Source of the DNA: Campanula takesimana
Lineage: Eukaryota; Streptophyta; Magnoliopsida; Asterales; Campanulaceae
Assembly: GCA_026119855.1 (NCBI GenBank)
Contig: JAOWBW010001129.1
Coordinates: forward strand, 62,001-126,000
Direction: 5' to 3'
DNA: 64,000 nucleotides
Of this stretch, positions 22,112 to 34,261 are shown piece after piece. The first letter of the stretch is position 1. Each line of letters begins with the position of its first letter. The notes under the pieces are model-generated. The model was not told the origin of the DNA and searched no databases. It saw only the letters and a list, made by a program, of their open reading frames with translations. Made by a program: the position numbers and the translations under genes.

Positions 22112-25100
22112 CTACTTTGCAGCAGCTTCTGATAGAGTTTCGGAAGGTATGGATGGTCGATCAGAAGGTGAAGTGTGGTCCTTGGTGGTGGAAGGACCGG
22201 AACCAAGGGGCTTCTTAAATTGTACTAAGATCATTGTCATGTTGTCACAACCTTCTCCACCGGATGTTGGTGCCAAACAGCGGTCAAACACCTTCTCACA
22301 AACTGTCGAAAGCTTAGTCTCCTACAATATTTGTTACAGATGTCATTTTACCTCCATAAAGCATAATCCCTCCAATCTTCCCACTTTTTTTACCGTTACT
22401 ACGAATGAAATAATTATAGGTTGATTTAATTATACAAATGAAATCTAAAAATTGTAATTGATGCATCATCAACAATGCTATCAATAACAAATTTAAGATT
22501 TTCATTAGGATAATTGAATCAACATAAAATTATTGCTCAAGTTTATTTGTAATAACGACAAAAAAGGGGAGGGGGGGGGGAAGATCATTTTGGGACGGAG
22601 GGAGTATCAAGAATGTTTATGGAAGAACAAGTATTATTGAACTCACAGAAGTCAATTTTTCACGTACAAAGTCCACCAGTTGTTGGCTTGACATGCAGTC
22701 CCTGGAAGAGAGGGAAAGGTATCATCAGAACAACATACTGGAAAGAAAATATAGATTGGTAAGGATAACTGAGAGAAGAATACCAAGGATCTCATAATAA
22801 AACAAAATGGAGCAGCTATAAATACATAAATTGTGGTAGATTTTCTGCAGTTTAGTACACTGACAACACTTTGAATACATAAACTATGCATGTGTATAGA
22901 GAGAAGGAAATAAATAAATAAATATATAAATTAAATTTAAGCTTTCCCTAGTTCCTTTATACTAAAGTGATTTTTGATCTTTGAAAGTGATTATAAACCT
23001 TAAAAAAGCACTCCCAAACTCACCCTAAATGGTTGGCTCGATATGATGTTTCACAACTTTTTAAGGAAATAAAATGCCAACAGGTACAAAGTTTTCAGAA
23101 AATTCATACTCGTAATAATGGAATCCAGATTCCCCCTCCTTAAGATGCCATTGATAATTCTTCAAAAAAAGATGCCATTGATAATTGATGATTTGGACCA
23201 ATTAAATTGATGAGGCACATTGGGAGGCACCTTAAGTAGGGAGAGGATCAGGATTCGTATTAATGGAGGACTTACCATATCCCATCACAAGCAAGAACCA
23301 GAAAATCATCATCCTCACTAAGTTCAACCTGATTCAACAACAAACAATAGAAAAGGGAAAAGTAAGTTATCTAGATCTGTCATAAGCAATCAACCAGTAA
23401 TTATCATACTCCAAGAGAATAGTCCCATCACACAAGTCAGTTTGGATGATGCTTTACTTGCGTGTACCTTCTTGAAATTACACTATAATTATTGTCGTTC
23501 TTAAGGACGTTTTTTTTTTTTTTTCCAAACCAAATAGGAAAGTGGGACTCTTTTATTGGGACAAAGGAAAGTGGGCCAACTATTTTTGGAATGGGGACCT
23601 AGATCCAGTGGCGAATGTAGTTAGTCGCGAGGCTACGCAAATGCATAACCTGGAATTCGGAAATTTTTTTATCGACTAGCTATAAAAAAAATAAAATAAA
23701 AAAATATAGGGGTGCAAATTGTTAATTTTTAAAGGAAGAAGGGTGCAAAGTGTTACAATTAGAGAAGTTATTTGACGCTACAGGCCGCTTACGGAATTCG
23801 CAAATCCAAATCGTCTTTTGTTTTTCTGCTCCGCCGCTGCAAGCCTGGAAGGGACGACGATCGACGGACGACGGGCAAACTGGTGGACGGTGGTTTCGGC
23901 GGTGATTACAGCGGCTTCTCCTTCCTCTGGAGCTCCGCTTCTCCGGCAATGTCTCAATCTCAAAAAGGTATTTTTTGTAATTCAATTTTAGGGTTTTAAA
24001 AATTGAAAATTGATGATTTGGGGATTTATTTAGTAATTGTTGTTATAATTTATGATAGGTAAGCAATCTAAGCTTTATGGATTCTTCACCAAACGCCCTC
24101 GATGTGAGCCATCCGCTTCGGCTGCACTTGATCTTGATCCTAATATTGTCAATATTGAAAGGGTTCAACAAGAAATCGCACAAGGTACTTCTTCTCAACC
24201 GCAAGTACATGATAATTCTTTAAGAATTTTAGGGTTTTTATAGTTTTTGCATTAAGTTTTGAACCGGCCCGGACCCCAAAAAAAAAATTCGGGGGCCCAA
24301 AGAAAGTGCATACCCTGACCTAGAATCCTAGATTCGCCACTGCCTAGATCATGACTTTTTGCAATTTTCCATATATTAATAGAAGTGAATAATCATCTGC
24401 TGATATACCACACGAATTGATAATTACTCCCTCCGTCCCAAACTTATGGTTACTTATTTCCGTATTGGGCATCCCATACTTTTGGTTACTTAACCCAAAA
24501 TGTTCAATTTTCTCTCTCCTCCTCACTCACAACAACTATCCACTCTCATTTTCTCTCTCCTTCCACTCACAAGGCCTACTTTTTCATTAATCTCCACGCA
24601 TTCAATTTTAGTAACCATAAGTTTGGGACAGAGGGAGTAATTGCTAAAATTCGGCCCATCGTCTACATTGAGAACTCTAGATGCTACTACATTATACATA
24701 CAATGTTAACATCTGGATTGGCAGTCAGAATTTGTTTTTCAGCAGGCAGTGATTTATCCCTTTTCAACTCCATGTCTCCTGAAACCATTTGACAAAGTGA
24801 CAACAATAAATCAATACTAAGCGAAGAAACCATATGTACAAGAGAAAAATAGAGAAGCGTTGTGAAGCACCAATTGCTCTTGCCAAGTTTAGACTCCCAT
24901 TTACTCGACCACATTGGATATAACCACCGGCTTTCAATATCCTTTCTTTCTCAGCATCAAGGTCAGGCTTGTGATCTTTAGACAAATTATATGCCTGCAG
25001 AAAAAGTTACAAGCACGGTTGCATGATCTTGGAGAACGGCATTTCTATATCTTGAACAAACAAGATCGGTAACAAAGCCTGAATATGTCATGTACTCGCA

Positions 25101-28100
25101 TGCAATACTATCTTCTCCATCAGATATTTTAAAATACTACTCCTTCCCTCCCAAAATGAATGTCCAAAAAAAAAAATTGCTCTTGATGAAGAGTAAGTTT
25201 AGATTTATTTTTTGACTTATATTTTGGGATGGAGGTGAAACTCTACAAGAGATACTATAGAAGAATATGCTAAGCACAAAGAACAATTGTTATTAAAATT
25301 TCTAATCAAGCAATGATGCGTGAAGAGAGGAAAGACATAAGCCACAAATATATTTATTTATGAGCTGGATTTACTGAGAAAAAAATACATGCATTTTCTT
25401 TACATTTAAAAGGATTTTTACGCACAAGGAATACAAGACAACAGTGCATGAACTTATAAGCTGACTATACTGCGGAAAGGAGTGTATTACCTCTTTAAAA
25501 CAACATTAGGTCCTTAAGTTTCAGATATAAAGACCCAGACAAAGAAAAAGCATTACCTGGCCCTTCCGCGATATGACACAACGAGAATCTCCAGCATTTG
25601 CAACAATCAGACGGTTATTACGAATTATAGCAACACAGGCCGTGCTGCCACATGCTGGTCCGCTGTATTCAGAGTGTGGTCCCTAGCGCATGAAAGAACT
25701 GAATGAGCTTTACTTGTGAAATGAGTACAATAACACAATGAAACACCAATATATCAGACTCAAGAGTTATTTGGAATGTGCAAACAGCCATGCCATCCAG
25801 ATTGAGGACAGATCTTGCAAAATAAGGATTAAGGAGAAAAATAAGTATCTGAAGGAATTGCCACCATCCAGGTAGCTGAAAATCCCTTGAACCAGAAGAC
25901 TTAAAGCGTATCCAACCCCCACTCAAGCAGGGGCGGATTAAGCTTGTATGTACGGGTTGAAGTGCACCCATTGAATCAAATGGTGTGTCTAGTTTAGTGG
26001 TAAAGTGTCAAGCTCTTTTTCCTTGAGGTCGTGAGTTTGAATCTCATAACAAGCATTTTTTCTTCACATTTTACATTTTACACCTTTATAGTGTAATTTC
26101 TGCACCCACTCAAATAAAGTTTTGGATCTACCCCTGCATTCAATTAATTATTATCATCCGAGAGATATTTTACCTTTTCTTTGTGGAGCGTTTGTGAATG
26201 CATTGGGAACATATCAATCAGAAATAGAAGGAAATCTAAAATCAAGAAAGTTCGGGAACTGATTAGGAAAAAATCAGAGAACAACCTAAAGGCAGAGACA
26301 TAACCAAAAGATTCTGTTATTGAGCTTAAGACAATTGGCATATCTCTTCCTAAATATGTTCAACCAATCAAAGCTGTATGTACATGATGAATCTTTGAAA
26401 TAAGACAGTCATGACAGTGGTACAGAGGCCAAGAGGCAGAAAAATGTTTTGACATATACTTTCTGGTTGTTGTTGCTAAATATACCTCCTCAGATTGCCA
26501 ATCATCAACTTGGCCCTTACGATCACCACCCTTCGGAGACCATATTAGTCCTATCATGCCACTGAACTGATCCATTTTACCTCCCAATATAGCTAACTCT
26601 CTACAACCTCTTTGTCCGCACATCATCTCATCCATTCTGCCATAAAAGGAACATTTATTGGAATCGAATGGTAAGCAATTCTTGACATAGTTAAGAAAAA
26701 ACTTAATATTGCTTAAGGTTTAAATTCATTTTCAACAACTTTACTTTACCTCGATTTTCACTTCAATCACTATACTTGTTTTTAGAACGAAGACCACAAA
26801 AGTTCTGAAAAACCATCATTTTAGCCACAAATTCGCGGATTAGGGCACGTAATAGGCACGAATTAGACATGGATTGAGGCTAAAATGATAGTCTTTCAAA
26901 AAAATTGTGGTTTTCATGCTAAAAAGTATAGTGGTTGAAGTGAAAGTCCGGGTAAAATATAGTGGTTTAAAATAAAATTAAATTGTTGCTTAATTATAAC
27001 AATAACAAGGTTGAAAGAGAGAGAGAGACGAGTTATAGTTTTTTTTTTCGGCCAAATTTGACAATTCCCCAAGCCAGTATCAGCCACTAGAAAACATGTC
27101 TTGTTTCACAATCCCGAGCTTATGTGAACACGTGACTTATTGCTCCACTCATACTCTTTGACTACGATTATATTAATGAGATCTCCAAAATTGCAAAAGA
27201 GTACATTGAAGAGAATGGATCAAATAACCTGAGAAAAGCTTTCTGAACAGAAGTGCCTATATCTCCACCCGAATAAGCTTCATGCTTGAGTACTTGTTGG
27301 TGAAGATACTTGGCACAGAACTTAGAGACTGCCTTACCTGCAAGTTTGAGTGGTATCAGACTATCAGTAGAACAGAGAATGGTGGTGGATACAAAATTTT
27401 AACAACTTTATTCTTGGCACTTAACAAAATTGAGATAGTCTACACAAAAAAGACATACATCAAGGCATTCTGCAATCACATCGAATCTTATATGAATAAC
27501 CTTATTAACACATGATTGCCATGTTCTCAGTAATTTGGCTTGGTGCCTATATGTAGTGACAAATCCAGACAGATTAAAGAATTCATAAGCTTTTCCTAAG
27601 TGGCAACTACTTCTTCAGGAAAATGAATGATTAATGCAACATTAGATCTTCATTTTCTGACTGCAAATCATTGAGGAAATGAGCTATTCAGGAGGAGCTG
27701 CAGCATTTCCTTGGAAAAGAGCACCACTTATAAGCCAAGGACTTCGACTAATCTCCTACTGGACGCAGTTCATGGAAATTATAACCCTCTGTGCATCAAA
27801 CCAGCGGTGACTGCAGGAAAGTTCTTTCACTAAGAGAAAAAAAAAATGAGAGTGAGATATTCTGCCTAAAGATCACATATACCCTCCGTCCCACCCGAAT
27901 TAGGATTTTTGGGTTGGGCACGGGGATTAAGGAAAAAGTGTTAGTGGAGTAGGTGTTGTGAGTATGAAAAGTGAAGTAGTAGAGAGAAAGTGGGGTAGAG
28001 AATAATGAATGGAAAGTTGTTGTGAATGTGAATGTGCGTACCTTTAAATAAAACACTTCCATTTTTGGGTTGTCCTAATTCGAATGGGACACCCAAAATG

Positions 28101-31055
28101 GAAATTTGTCCTAATTCGAGTGGGACGGAGGGAGTATATATATATATATGATGTTAAAACAAGACAATTTGCAAACTAGATTTTGCATATTTTTCTTCAA
28201 AAATTGCTTTACACCAACACTCTATGACTTCATGCTCAGGAAAAGGTAAGAAGAAGAATCTTTGAAGGGAAGAAACTGAAGGTTATACAGTACTACACAC
28301 AAGAGAATGTTTTATGAACTAAGAACATAGAAACGAAGAAGATAAGCATGGAACGTACCTAAGGCTATTACGCACATCAAAATATTTCCACAACTTCTAA
28401 AACAAATGCATAACTTAGGCCATAACCCCCTCATTGATGGTGGTGGTGTTTGTGATGACATGATGTAGTAAGAGCTATACAAAATGCAAAGCAGGAAGAT
28501 TTGTGAGGCTGATGCTCTTACCACCATGGCCATCATAAACACCAAAAAAAGATGTGCCTTCATCCAAATCAGGATAAGCTGCATGCTACAGAAGGACACA
28601 TATAAGCATGACACAGATATTACAGGATAATATCAACTCCCTCCATCCTGGAAAGTTAGTCCCATTTGACTTTCAATGGTCAACTCAAGTGAACTTTGAC
28701 CAAAATTAATGTCAACGTAATCATCCCAATGAAACTCTAAAAATAGTTAGTGATAAATCCCTTAATGATTTATTAATAACAATTTTAGATTTCACTAGGA
28801 TGATTACATTGACATAATCTTGGGTAAGAATATACTTAGGTGTACCATAAAAAGTTAATTGGGACTAACTTTGTTGAAAGGAGGGAGTATATTCCTACAC
28901 AAGCAGTCATAAATACACATACCTACTAGTACTAATAAGAAGTATTTACTGTAGTTTTCAGTCGAATGGTATTAATTTTTAGTCAGCAAACAGGACTCAA
29001 CCTAGAAGAAAACATAAAGTTCCTAGGGTAATCAAAATGCAAATACTTTAGAAGCTCTTGAAAATGCAACAATTTTTTTATTTTTTTTAACGCATACCAT
29101 CCTTTCAGGATCATCAAGTTCCTATTGTAAATGTTTCGCACCTCAAACCAACAACTATCTAAAGAACGCAGTTAGCTGGTCCTTGAAGGACTCAATTATA
29201 AATTTAGAGTAATATATTAACATGCTGCTTTAAGCTTCATAAAAGAGCTGAAATGGATCAAACTTCAGATGAGTTTGCAATTCAGATCACCTCGGAAATG
29301 AATTTTTTTTAATTGCTCCATTATAATATATTTTTTTCTGTCGTTCAAAAGTAGCCTCCTCAACCATATATGACAATCGAAGGAACAATACATTCTTGCC
29401 AAATACACTTTTCCAGAGCCATAACTAATAACAAGCTAAGCGCTAGTGCTAAAGCACTAGCTTGAAGTTGCAAGGTGAACAAAGTTACCATCTTAATATA
29501 ACCATTCTTTGGTGAAGTGCATGTCCATTATTTTTGTTATGATTTCAGCCTTCATCCCCCTAGTTAGTGTCTGAACTGAAGGGATCTGCATAGTGCAACA
29601 ACTGCAATCTTCATTTGATCGACATTTTTGGTAAGAAAAAGTCACCTTCCAAGTGTTTCAGTGCTTATTTTCGGAAGCATGCGCAAACTTCATTTACATT
29701 CACTCTGATGAAGCAGTTAAACAAAGGGCAAGAAGTGCATTCTAACAAAACAAATTATGTCATCTATACTTAGAGCTCCAGCACCAACTGCGATATAACA
29801 AATTCTCACTTCTTCATTTACAGAGATGATGGTGTTAGACCAAAAACAGTAAAAACCCAATGCCACTTGCAGAAAAAAAATGTTAAGGCACGTAGGTTTA
29901 GTGCTTTAGAGCTTCCTTAGGTTCTATCCAATCATCATAGAATTGTTGAACTTTCCACTCAGAACATATCCTACTTCCCACAAGCTCCAGCATCAACTGG
30001 TATATAAAGTTAGACCTTCACCTAACTTAAGAGGTTATTGTACATCAACATAAATACAATACATGAACAGCTAATTTGGGCTTAATTTCCCTGCGAATGA
30101 TCAATATTGTGATTCCTGTAATATGTACCGCTGAAATCAACCAACCACATATGGTCCAATTTTTAATAAAGTAAATGCTTGGATTGGCGCAAAGCCTCAA
30201 TCCAGCCAAAGCAATAGACACGAACAAAACGATAACAATTGGCAAAAAAAAGTATTTTACTCGCGCCAAAAAGCTCATAGCTCGTAGAAAACATGAAGGT
30301 CGAACTTAAACTCCCTCCTTTCTGGTCAAAGGGTCTACGTTTGAAAAATCTAATACTTATGTGATGTGGTAGTACACTTGGAGTTGGCCATAATTACGCT
30401 CGAGTACATGTAAGGTGCTTATATCAAAATGAAGATAGTTAAACAGCTATGGAGATGGAAGGCATAAATTTTGGAAGTAGTTTAACATCCCAAAAAGAAT
30501 CGGTGGACTCTTTCAATGGCATGGAAGGAGTAAAAAAACACTAATCATAGAAACACAATTAAGACAATATATACTCCCTCCGTCCCATTTGAAGCTTCAC
30601 CTTTTACCCAAATGGGTGTCCCGTTAAAAGCTTCACCCTTTCCTAAAATGTTAAAAAAATGTAGGCCCCACTTGTCATACCCACTCACCTCTTCCTCTCA
30701 CATACTTAAATTATGGGGCCCACTTGTCATAACCACTAACTTTCCCCTCTCACATGCTTTAAATTGTAGGCCCCACTTGTCATACCCACTAACCTCTTCC
30801 CTCTCACTACCCTTCTTACACTCATCAATTTCCTTAATTTGTGTGCCATCATCAAAATGGTGAAGCTTCAATGGGACGGAGGGAGTATGATTTATTATGA
30901 TGGGGAAAAAGAAGAAAAATAAATAGAAAACTTCTTACAGCATCTTCCATTGATGTCCGCCATCCTTGCATGGACGACAAACCAAATTGAACTCTCTCAT
31001 TCTCACCATCTTCTGAAAACTTCTCAGTTTTCGGAGTGCTGAGGTAGATTCCCAT
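22112..31055 (-). CDS. PP2C60-like: Protein phosphatase 2C, PP2C60/PP2C21 type
   Basis: Mg/Mn-dependent Ser/Thr phosphatase. Ten exons on the minus strand: 31055-30939, 28585-28522, 27337-27229, 26636-26486, 25682-25557, 24994-24871, 24778-24702, 23328-23276, 22701-22647, 22321-22112. Phases agree at every join; product 361 aa. The start MGIYLSTPKTEKFSEDGE matches the subgroup, and G2 is a possible myristoylation site. Catalytic motifs are complete: GWRTSMEDAH (33-40), VYDGHGG (D57), ANAGDSR (GDSR 178-181), DHKPDLDAE, GSLNLARAIGD, ACDGIWD (D271), GCDNMTM (D318). The Ser/Thr/Pro tail ends SEAAAK. A 5'UTR intron is inferred at 31075-32190. Introns are packed with transposons (Stowaway, hAT, MULE MITE) yet the coding frame is intact. 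Target proteins cannot be told from sequence. Confidence 0.93.
22366..22604. mobile_element. Stowaway-type MITE
   Basis: Right end ATCATTTTGGGACGGAGGGAG before TA; left end ATCCCTCCAATCTTCCCAC is decayed. Interior related to the element at 62202 (inverted TTAGATTTTCATTAGGAT halves). A G-run of ten lies at about 22571. It is in a PP2C intron. Confidence 0.65.
23606..24342 (+). mobile_element. hAT element carrying a truncated transposase start
   Basis: Perfect 8-bp duplication CCTAGATC (23598-23605, 24343-24350). Short inverted ends CAGTGGCGAAT and ATTCGCCACTG. It is 737 bp, in a PP2C intron. It retains only the beginning of a transposase gene (about 23948-24240), so it cannot move by itself. 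Confidence 0.85.
23948..24243 (+). pseudogene. Truncated hAT transposase N-terminus
   Basis: Frames ATGTCTCAATCTCAAAAAGG at 23948 and, after an apparent intron, GKQSKLYGFFTKRPRCEPSA from about 24059. This resembles the N-terminal KQ..LDGFF(K)R region of TTF/ZMYM1-like hAT transposases. The frame stops at 24241-24243 and no zinc-finger, dimerisation or catalytic region follows. It is a remnant that lost nearly the whole gene. Confidence 0.55.
24427..24637. mobile_element. Stowaway-type MITE
   Basis: CTCCCTCCGTCCCAAACTTA and inverted TAAGTTTGGGACAGAGGGAG, flanked by TA, in the PP2C intron that also holds the hAT element. Confidence 0.85.
25140..25236. mobile_element. Degenerate Stowaway-type MITE
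   Basis: CTCCTTCCCTCCCAAAATGA at the left and ATATTTTGGGATGGAGGTG at the right. Ends have decayed. PP2C intron. Confidence 0.5.
25928..26136 (+). mobile_element. Non-autonomous hAT with tRNA-like module
   Basis: Ends CAGGGGCGGATTAAG and CTTTTGGATCTACCCCTG-like inverse. Imperfect 8-bp duplication CACTCAAG / CATTCAAT. At 25989-26050 the interior has an A-box-like TAGTTTAGTGGTAAAGTG and a T-arm-like TGAGTTTGAATCTCA (4-bp stem, 7-base loop). It is 209 bp, in a PP2C intron. Confidence 0.7.
26720..26982. repeat. Inverted-repeat element (about 55-bp arms)
   Basis: The left arm (TTTCACTTCAATCACTATAC) and right arm (GTATAGTGGTTGAAGTGAAA) are inverted copies, with further matching sequence to the borders. 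It is non-coding, in a PP2C intron. No target duplication was fixed, so the superfamily is unknown. Confidence 0.6.
27882..28134. mobile_element. Stowaway-type MITE
   Basis: CCCTCCGTCCCACCCGAATT and inverted AATTCGAGTGGGACGGAGGGAG-type right end, next to TA and a short (TA)n. PP2C intron. Confidence 0.8.
28637..28887. mobile_element. Stowaway-type MITE
   Basis: CTCCCTCCATCCTGGAAAGT and inverted ACTTTGTTGAAAGGAGGGAG. Same interior family as 320 and 10164. It lies just 51 bp upstream of PP2C exon 2 in gene orientation. Confidence 0.75.
30574..30885. mobile_element. Stowaway-type MITE with internal tandem repeats
   Basis: CTCCCTCCGTCCCATTTGAA and inverted TTCAATGGGACGGAGGGAG, flanked by TA. 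The interior repeats GGCCCACTTGTCATACCCAC-like units three times. It ends 53 bp from the PP2C exon 1 donor. Confidence 0.85.
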
Positions 31056-31074
31056 ATCTACTTGTGACCAGAGC

Positions 31075-32260
31075 CTAAAACAAACAATCATGTGAGTGTA
31101 AGAAAATACAAACACATGCATCATTTCGCATGATTAGAGTCCTTTCCCCTCAAGGAATCATACTTTTGCTTTTGGGGATGTTCCATTACAAGTGTTTTAT
31201 TTGATAAATTACATATGCAATTCATTGATATTAAATATAAAGATACTCAAGTCCGGCTCCAATAAAAGCTCATTAAGATTCTTCCGAAAATGAACCAAGC
31301 CAAGCTCAAAAAACTTTTCTAAGTTCGTTAAGATTATCAAACAAGCTTGAAAATTCTAGTGTTACTTGGCCCAGTTAGCTAAAACGCACACACAAAAATG
31401 TTTCTCATAGTGGCTTCTTACCTGTTTAATTTTTCAAATGAGGAATCTTCAAGCTAAGTGGAAGAAGAGTGAGCATAACATATGCCTGCTAAAGAACCAG
31501 ACGCTTGGATCAATCAAGTTCGTGAAACGGTTTTTCTAACATGTGCCCTTAGGGCACATGTTAAGTGATTTAAATAAGGAAATCAAAGTGTTTATTAAAC
31601 TTGCTTTAACTCATTCATTTCCATAATTAACAAAATATATTGTTTATATATGTAAACTTAAATATTTATGGAAGCATATAAAAGTGTTGAATTCCATATT
31701 TAAATCGCTTAACATGTGCCCTTAGGGCACACGTTAGAAAAACCGTTCTTGAAATTGGAATAATACCTCTATATGTCTGCGGAATTAGTAATTTACCAAA
31801 CGTGACTTGGAGCATTTCAAGATGAGATTAGGTACAGCATCAACAGAACAAGTCTAAAATGAAAAACTCACGATGATGGAGGATAATATATTCATCTAAA
31901 TACTTCATAATCAACCTTGATTTTGGAACAGTCCTTCATTAACTCAACTAATTCAACACATACTACAATCAATATCTCCGTATAAAGTTAAGCTTAAAAG
32001 AAAATCGTAACTAGACACAATTCTAATCGGAAATAAATCCTCAACAAAAAACCTAATTACAAAATAAAAGTGAGAATTTCGACAGTCGTGATCTCGGATT
32101 ATAGTCAAATTTGAACGAACCGTGATTCAGATTGTAACTCAAAATCATTCAGGAAAATAAATGCGTTTGTAAGTTTTGATGAATACTCACTAGATTAACA
32201 GAGATGATACTGGTTTCAAGAGCTCAAGGTGATTCAGGTGAAGAGGAGGGCGTATGTCAC
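31075..32260 (-). promoter_or_regulatory. Inferred 5'UTR intron and leader of PP2C gene
   Basis: Minus strand: donor ATCTA|GTGAGT at 32191/32190 and acceptor TGTTTTAG|GCTC at 31075/31074, 19 bases before the ATG. It is inferred from splice signals only; the transcription start is not visible. Confidence 0.45.
31528..31745. mobile_element. Miniature MULE related to the FAR1 MULE
   Basis: 9-bp duplication TTCGTGAAA / TTCTTGAAA (one mismatch; 31519-31527, 31746-31754). Ends CGGTTTTTCTAAC-TGTGCCC match the ends GGGTTTTTCTAAC-TGTGCCC of the element at 10725, and each end has a palindrome TGTGCCCTTAGGGCACA at the same place. It is 218 bp, non-coding, in the inferred 5'UTR intron of PP2C. It is probably mobilised by a FAR1-MULE transposase. 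Confidence 0.8.
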
Positions 32261-32530
32261 TTCGTTATTAGTTGGCTTATTGATGCACAGTCGCACAAAT
32301 ACGGAATTACGAATTGCTAAAAAGGTTCCTGACCTATACCACTTTTTTTCCTATTACTAACTTGTTTTATTTTTTGTTTTTTTTTCATCCTCAACATATT
32401 GTTTTATTCGATTAAGTCGTCCTTCCATCATTTAGACATCCGTTTCTCTGTTAAAGATGCACCGTGGCTTGCTGATTCATTTCTATTGTTTTGAACTATT
32501 GATGACTAAGCACTCCCATCATTAAATAAT

Positions 32531-33194
32531 GGGTAAATCACAAAACAGGGCCTAAACTTCTCGGAGCTATACCAGTTTAAGGCCCGTGGTACAAAATTTA
32601 ATGAAATGGGGCCTAAAGTCACAAAATTTGATCAAAATAGGGCTTGTTGACAGATTTCGATAGAAAAATCGTTTAAAGTAGTGACTTGCACGTGATGGAT
32701 ATACTCCCTCCATCCCACCTCACTTGAGACTTATTTCCGTTTTGGTCTGTCCCACTTCACTTGAGACTCCCCAAAATGGTAATCATTTTATAATTTTATA
32801 TTCAATCTACCCCACCCACTCATTCTCTATCTTCATTTTCCACCACACAATTCATTCAATCAACATACTATTAACCCCACTCATTCCATGTCTTCATTTT
32901 TTACCACACATTTTCCTTACTTTATTCTTTTTCCTTAGTTATTGTGCCCACCTCTTGGGTCTCAAGTGAGGTGGGACGGATGGAGTATTGCATTAGTTCA
33001 CATTTCAAACTAATCCAATATATCCATCACGTGCTGGTCACATGCACCTTAACTGGTTTTTCTAACGAAATCCGCTAAAAAGCCCTATTGTGATCAAATT
33101 TTGTGACTTTAGGCCCCATTTCGTTAAATTTTGGACCACATGCCCTAAACGGGTATAGTTCCGAAAAGGTTAGTCCCTATTTTTTGATTTACCC
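32531..33194. mobile_element. Long inverted-repeat element with nested MITE
   Basis: Ends GGGTAAATCACAAAACAGGG and the inverse of GGGTAAATCAAAAAATAGGG continue as about 150-bp arms (GGCCTAAA...CAAAATTTGATCAAAATAGG). No target duplication was convincing. A Stowaway MITE interrupts the spacer at 32704-32985. Confidence 0.7.
32704..32985. mobile_element. Stowaway-type MITE
   Basis: CTCCCTCCATCCCACCTCAC and inverted GTGAGGTGGGACGGATGGAG, flanked by TA, nested in the element at 32531. Confidence 0.85.
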
Positions 33195-33429
33195 TATTTA
33201 AAAACGGAGGGAGCATCATTCAACTAATTGTAGGAATTACAAGTAACTCTATTTTTATATAACTCCTAAGACTTGAAAATTAAGTCAAACAATTCTAAAA
33301 AAAATCATATTCTACTCAAATTTATCAATGGTTTTCATCACATCTCCACGGTTGATAACTCCACCATCATCAACCAGCCAGAGTGTTATTCGATTTGTGA
33401 ATTTTTATTCTGGATCTTTAGTAAATCAT

Positions 33430-34250
33430 CATATATTCTGAAATAAGTCTTGGATTCGCCGAGATGGTAATTTTTTTCATCGATCCAAGCACTCCATATG
33501 CTTGTGACTTATCTACCATTTCAGATCTTCTCACCCTAGGATAGAGGAGATGGAATGTTAATCTCGTAACTGCATTGTTTAGAGTGGAGGATGTCAATTC
33601 GGTTTTATCCATTGCTCTAGGCCCGCATATGAGCACTGATTGTATATAATGGCACTATTTTAAAGATGGGCTTTACATAGTTTGTAGTGCCTGTAGACTG
33701 ACCTCGACTTATACAACCGAAGGAGATTTTAATGTTCTTGAGGAATGGCGCCGTGAAATACAGAATCTTAGTGTCACACCGAAAGGTCGTTTTTTTTTTT
33801 ACTTTAGAGAATGGGTCGCGGCATTCTTTCAGTTGCAGAATAATTACGATCCAGATACGTGCAAGTCTCTACTAGGTGCAACTTCTGTCAAGAGAGTTTT
33901 AAGAATGCTTGGCACATCTTTGTTGGCTGCTACTTTGCGGAGGACTGTTGGCGCAAAGCACGTTTGTGTTCGGTTGTCTATGATCAAGTGTTTCAATTAG
34001 GTTCATTCACTAATTGGCTATCTTCTTGTCTATCTATTCTAAATGGTTCAGAGTGCGACAAATTTGCCATATTGTTGTGGAGCTTGTGGCATGAGCGAAA
34101 CAAACATGTATGGAACCATACATCAAAACCAGCTGATCGTGGGTGCAACTGGTTTCTCTGATTCATATGGACTCGCAAGTGGCTAAAAAAAGGTTGCAAA
34201 CGCATCAAGATGGACTAGAGTGCAGGGTGGAGAAGCAATGGACAACGGTA
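33430..34250 (+). pseudogene. LINE ORF2 C-terminal remnant (zf-RVT region)
   Basis: Plus-strand frames, interrupted by stops and shifts, read WNVNLVTALFRVEDVNSVLS, then WHYFKDGLYIVCSACRL, then CNFCQESFKNAWHIFVGC with HF..C and W spacing typical of the zinc-binding domain after LINE reverse transcriptase. The longest open piece is 33859-34161. The RT core is not present. The copia element at 34262 inserted at its 3' side. Confidence 0.65.
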
Positions 34251-34261
34251 CATGTGGTAAC

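Noticed and set aside
25989..26050. Possible functional tRNA gene
   Set aside because: Only D-arm/A-box and T-arm likeness. No paired acceptor stem or normal anticodon arm can be drawn.
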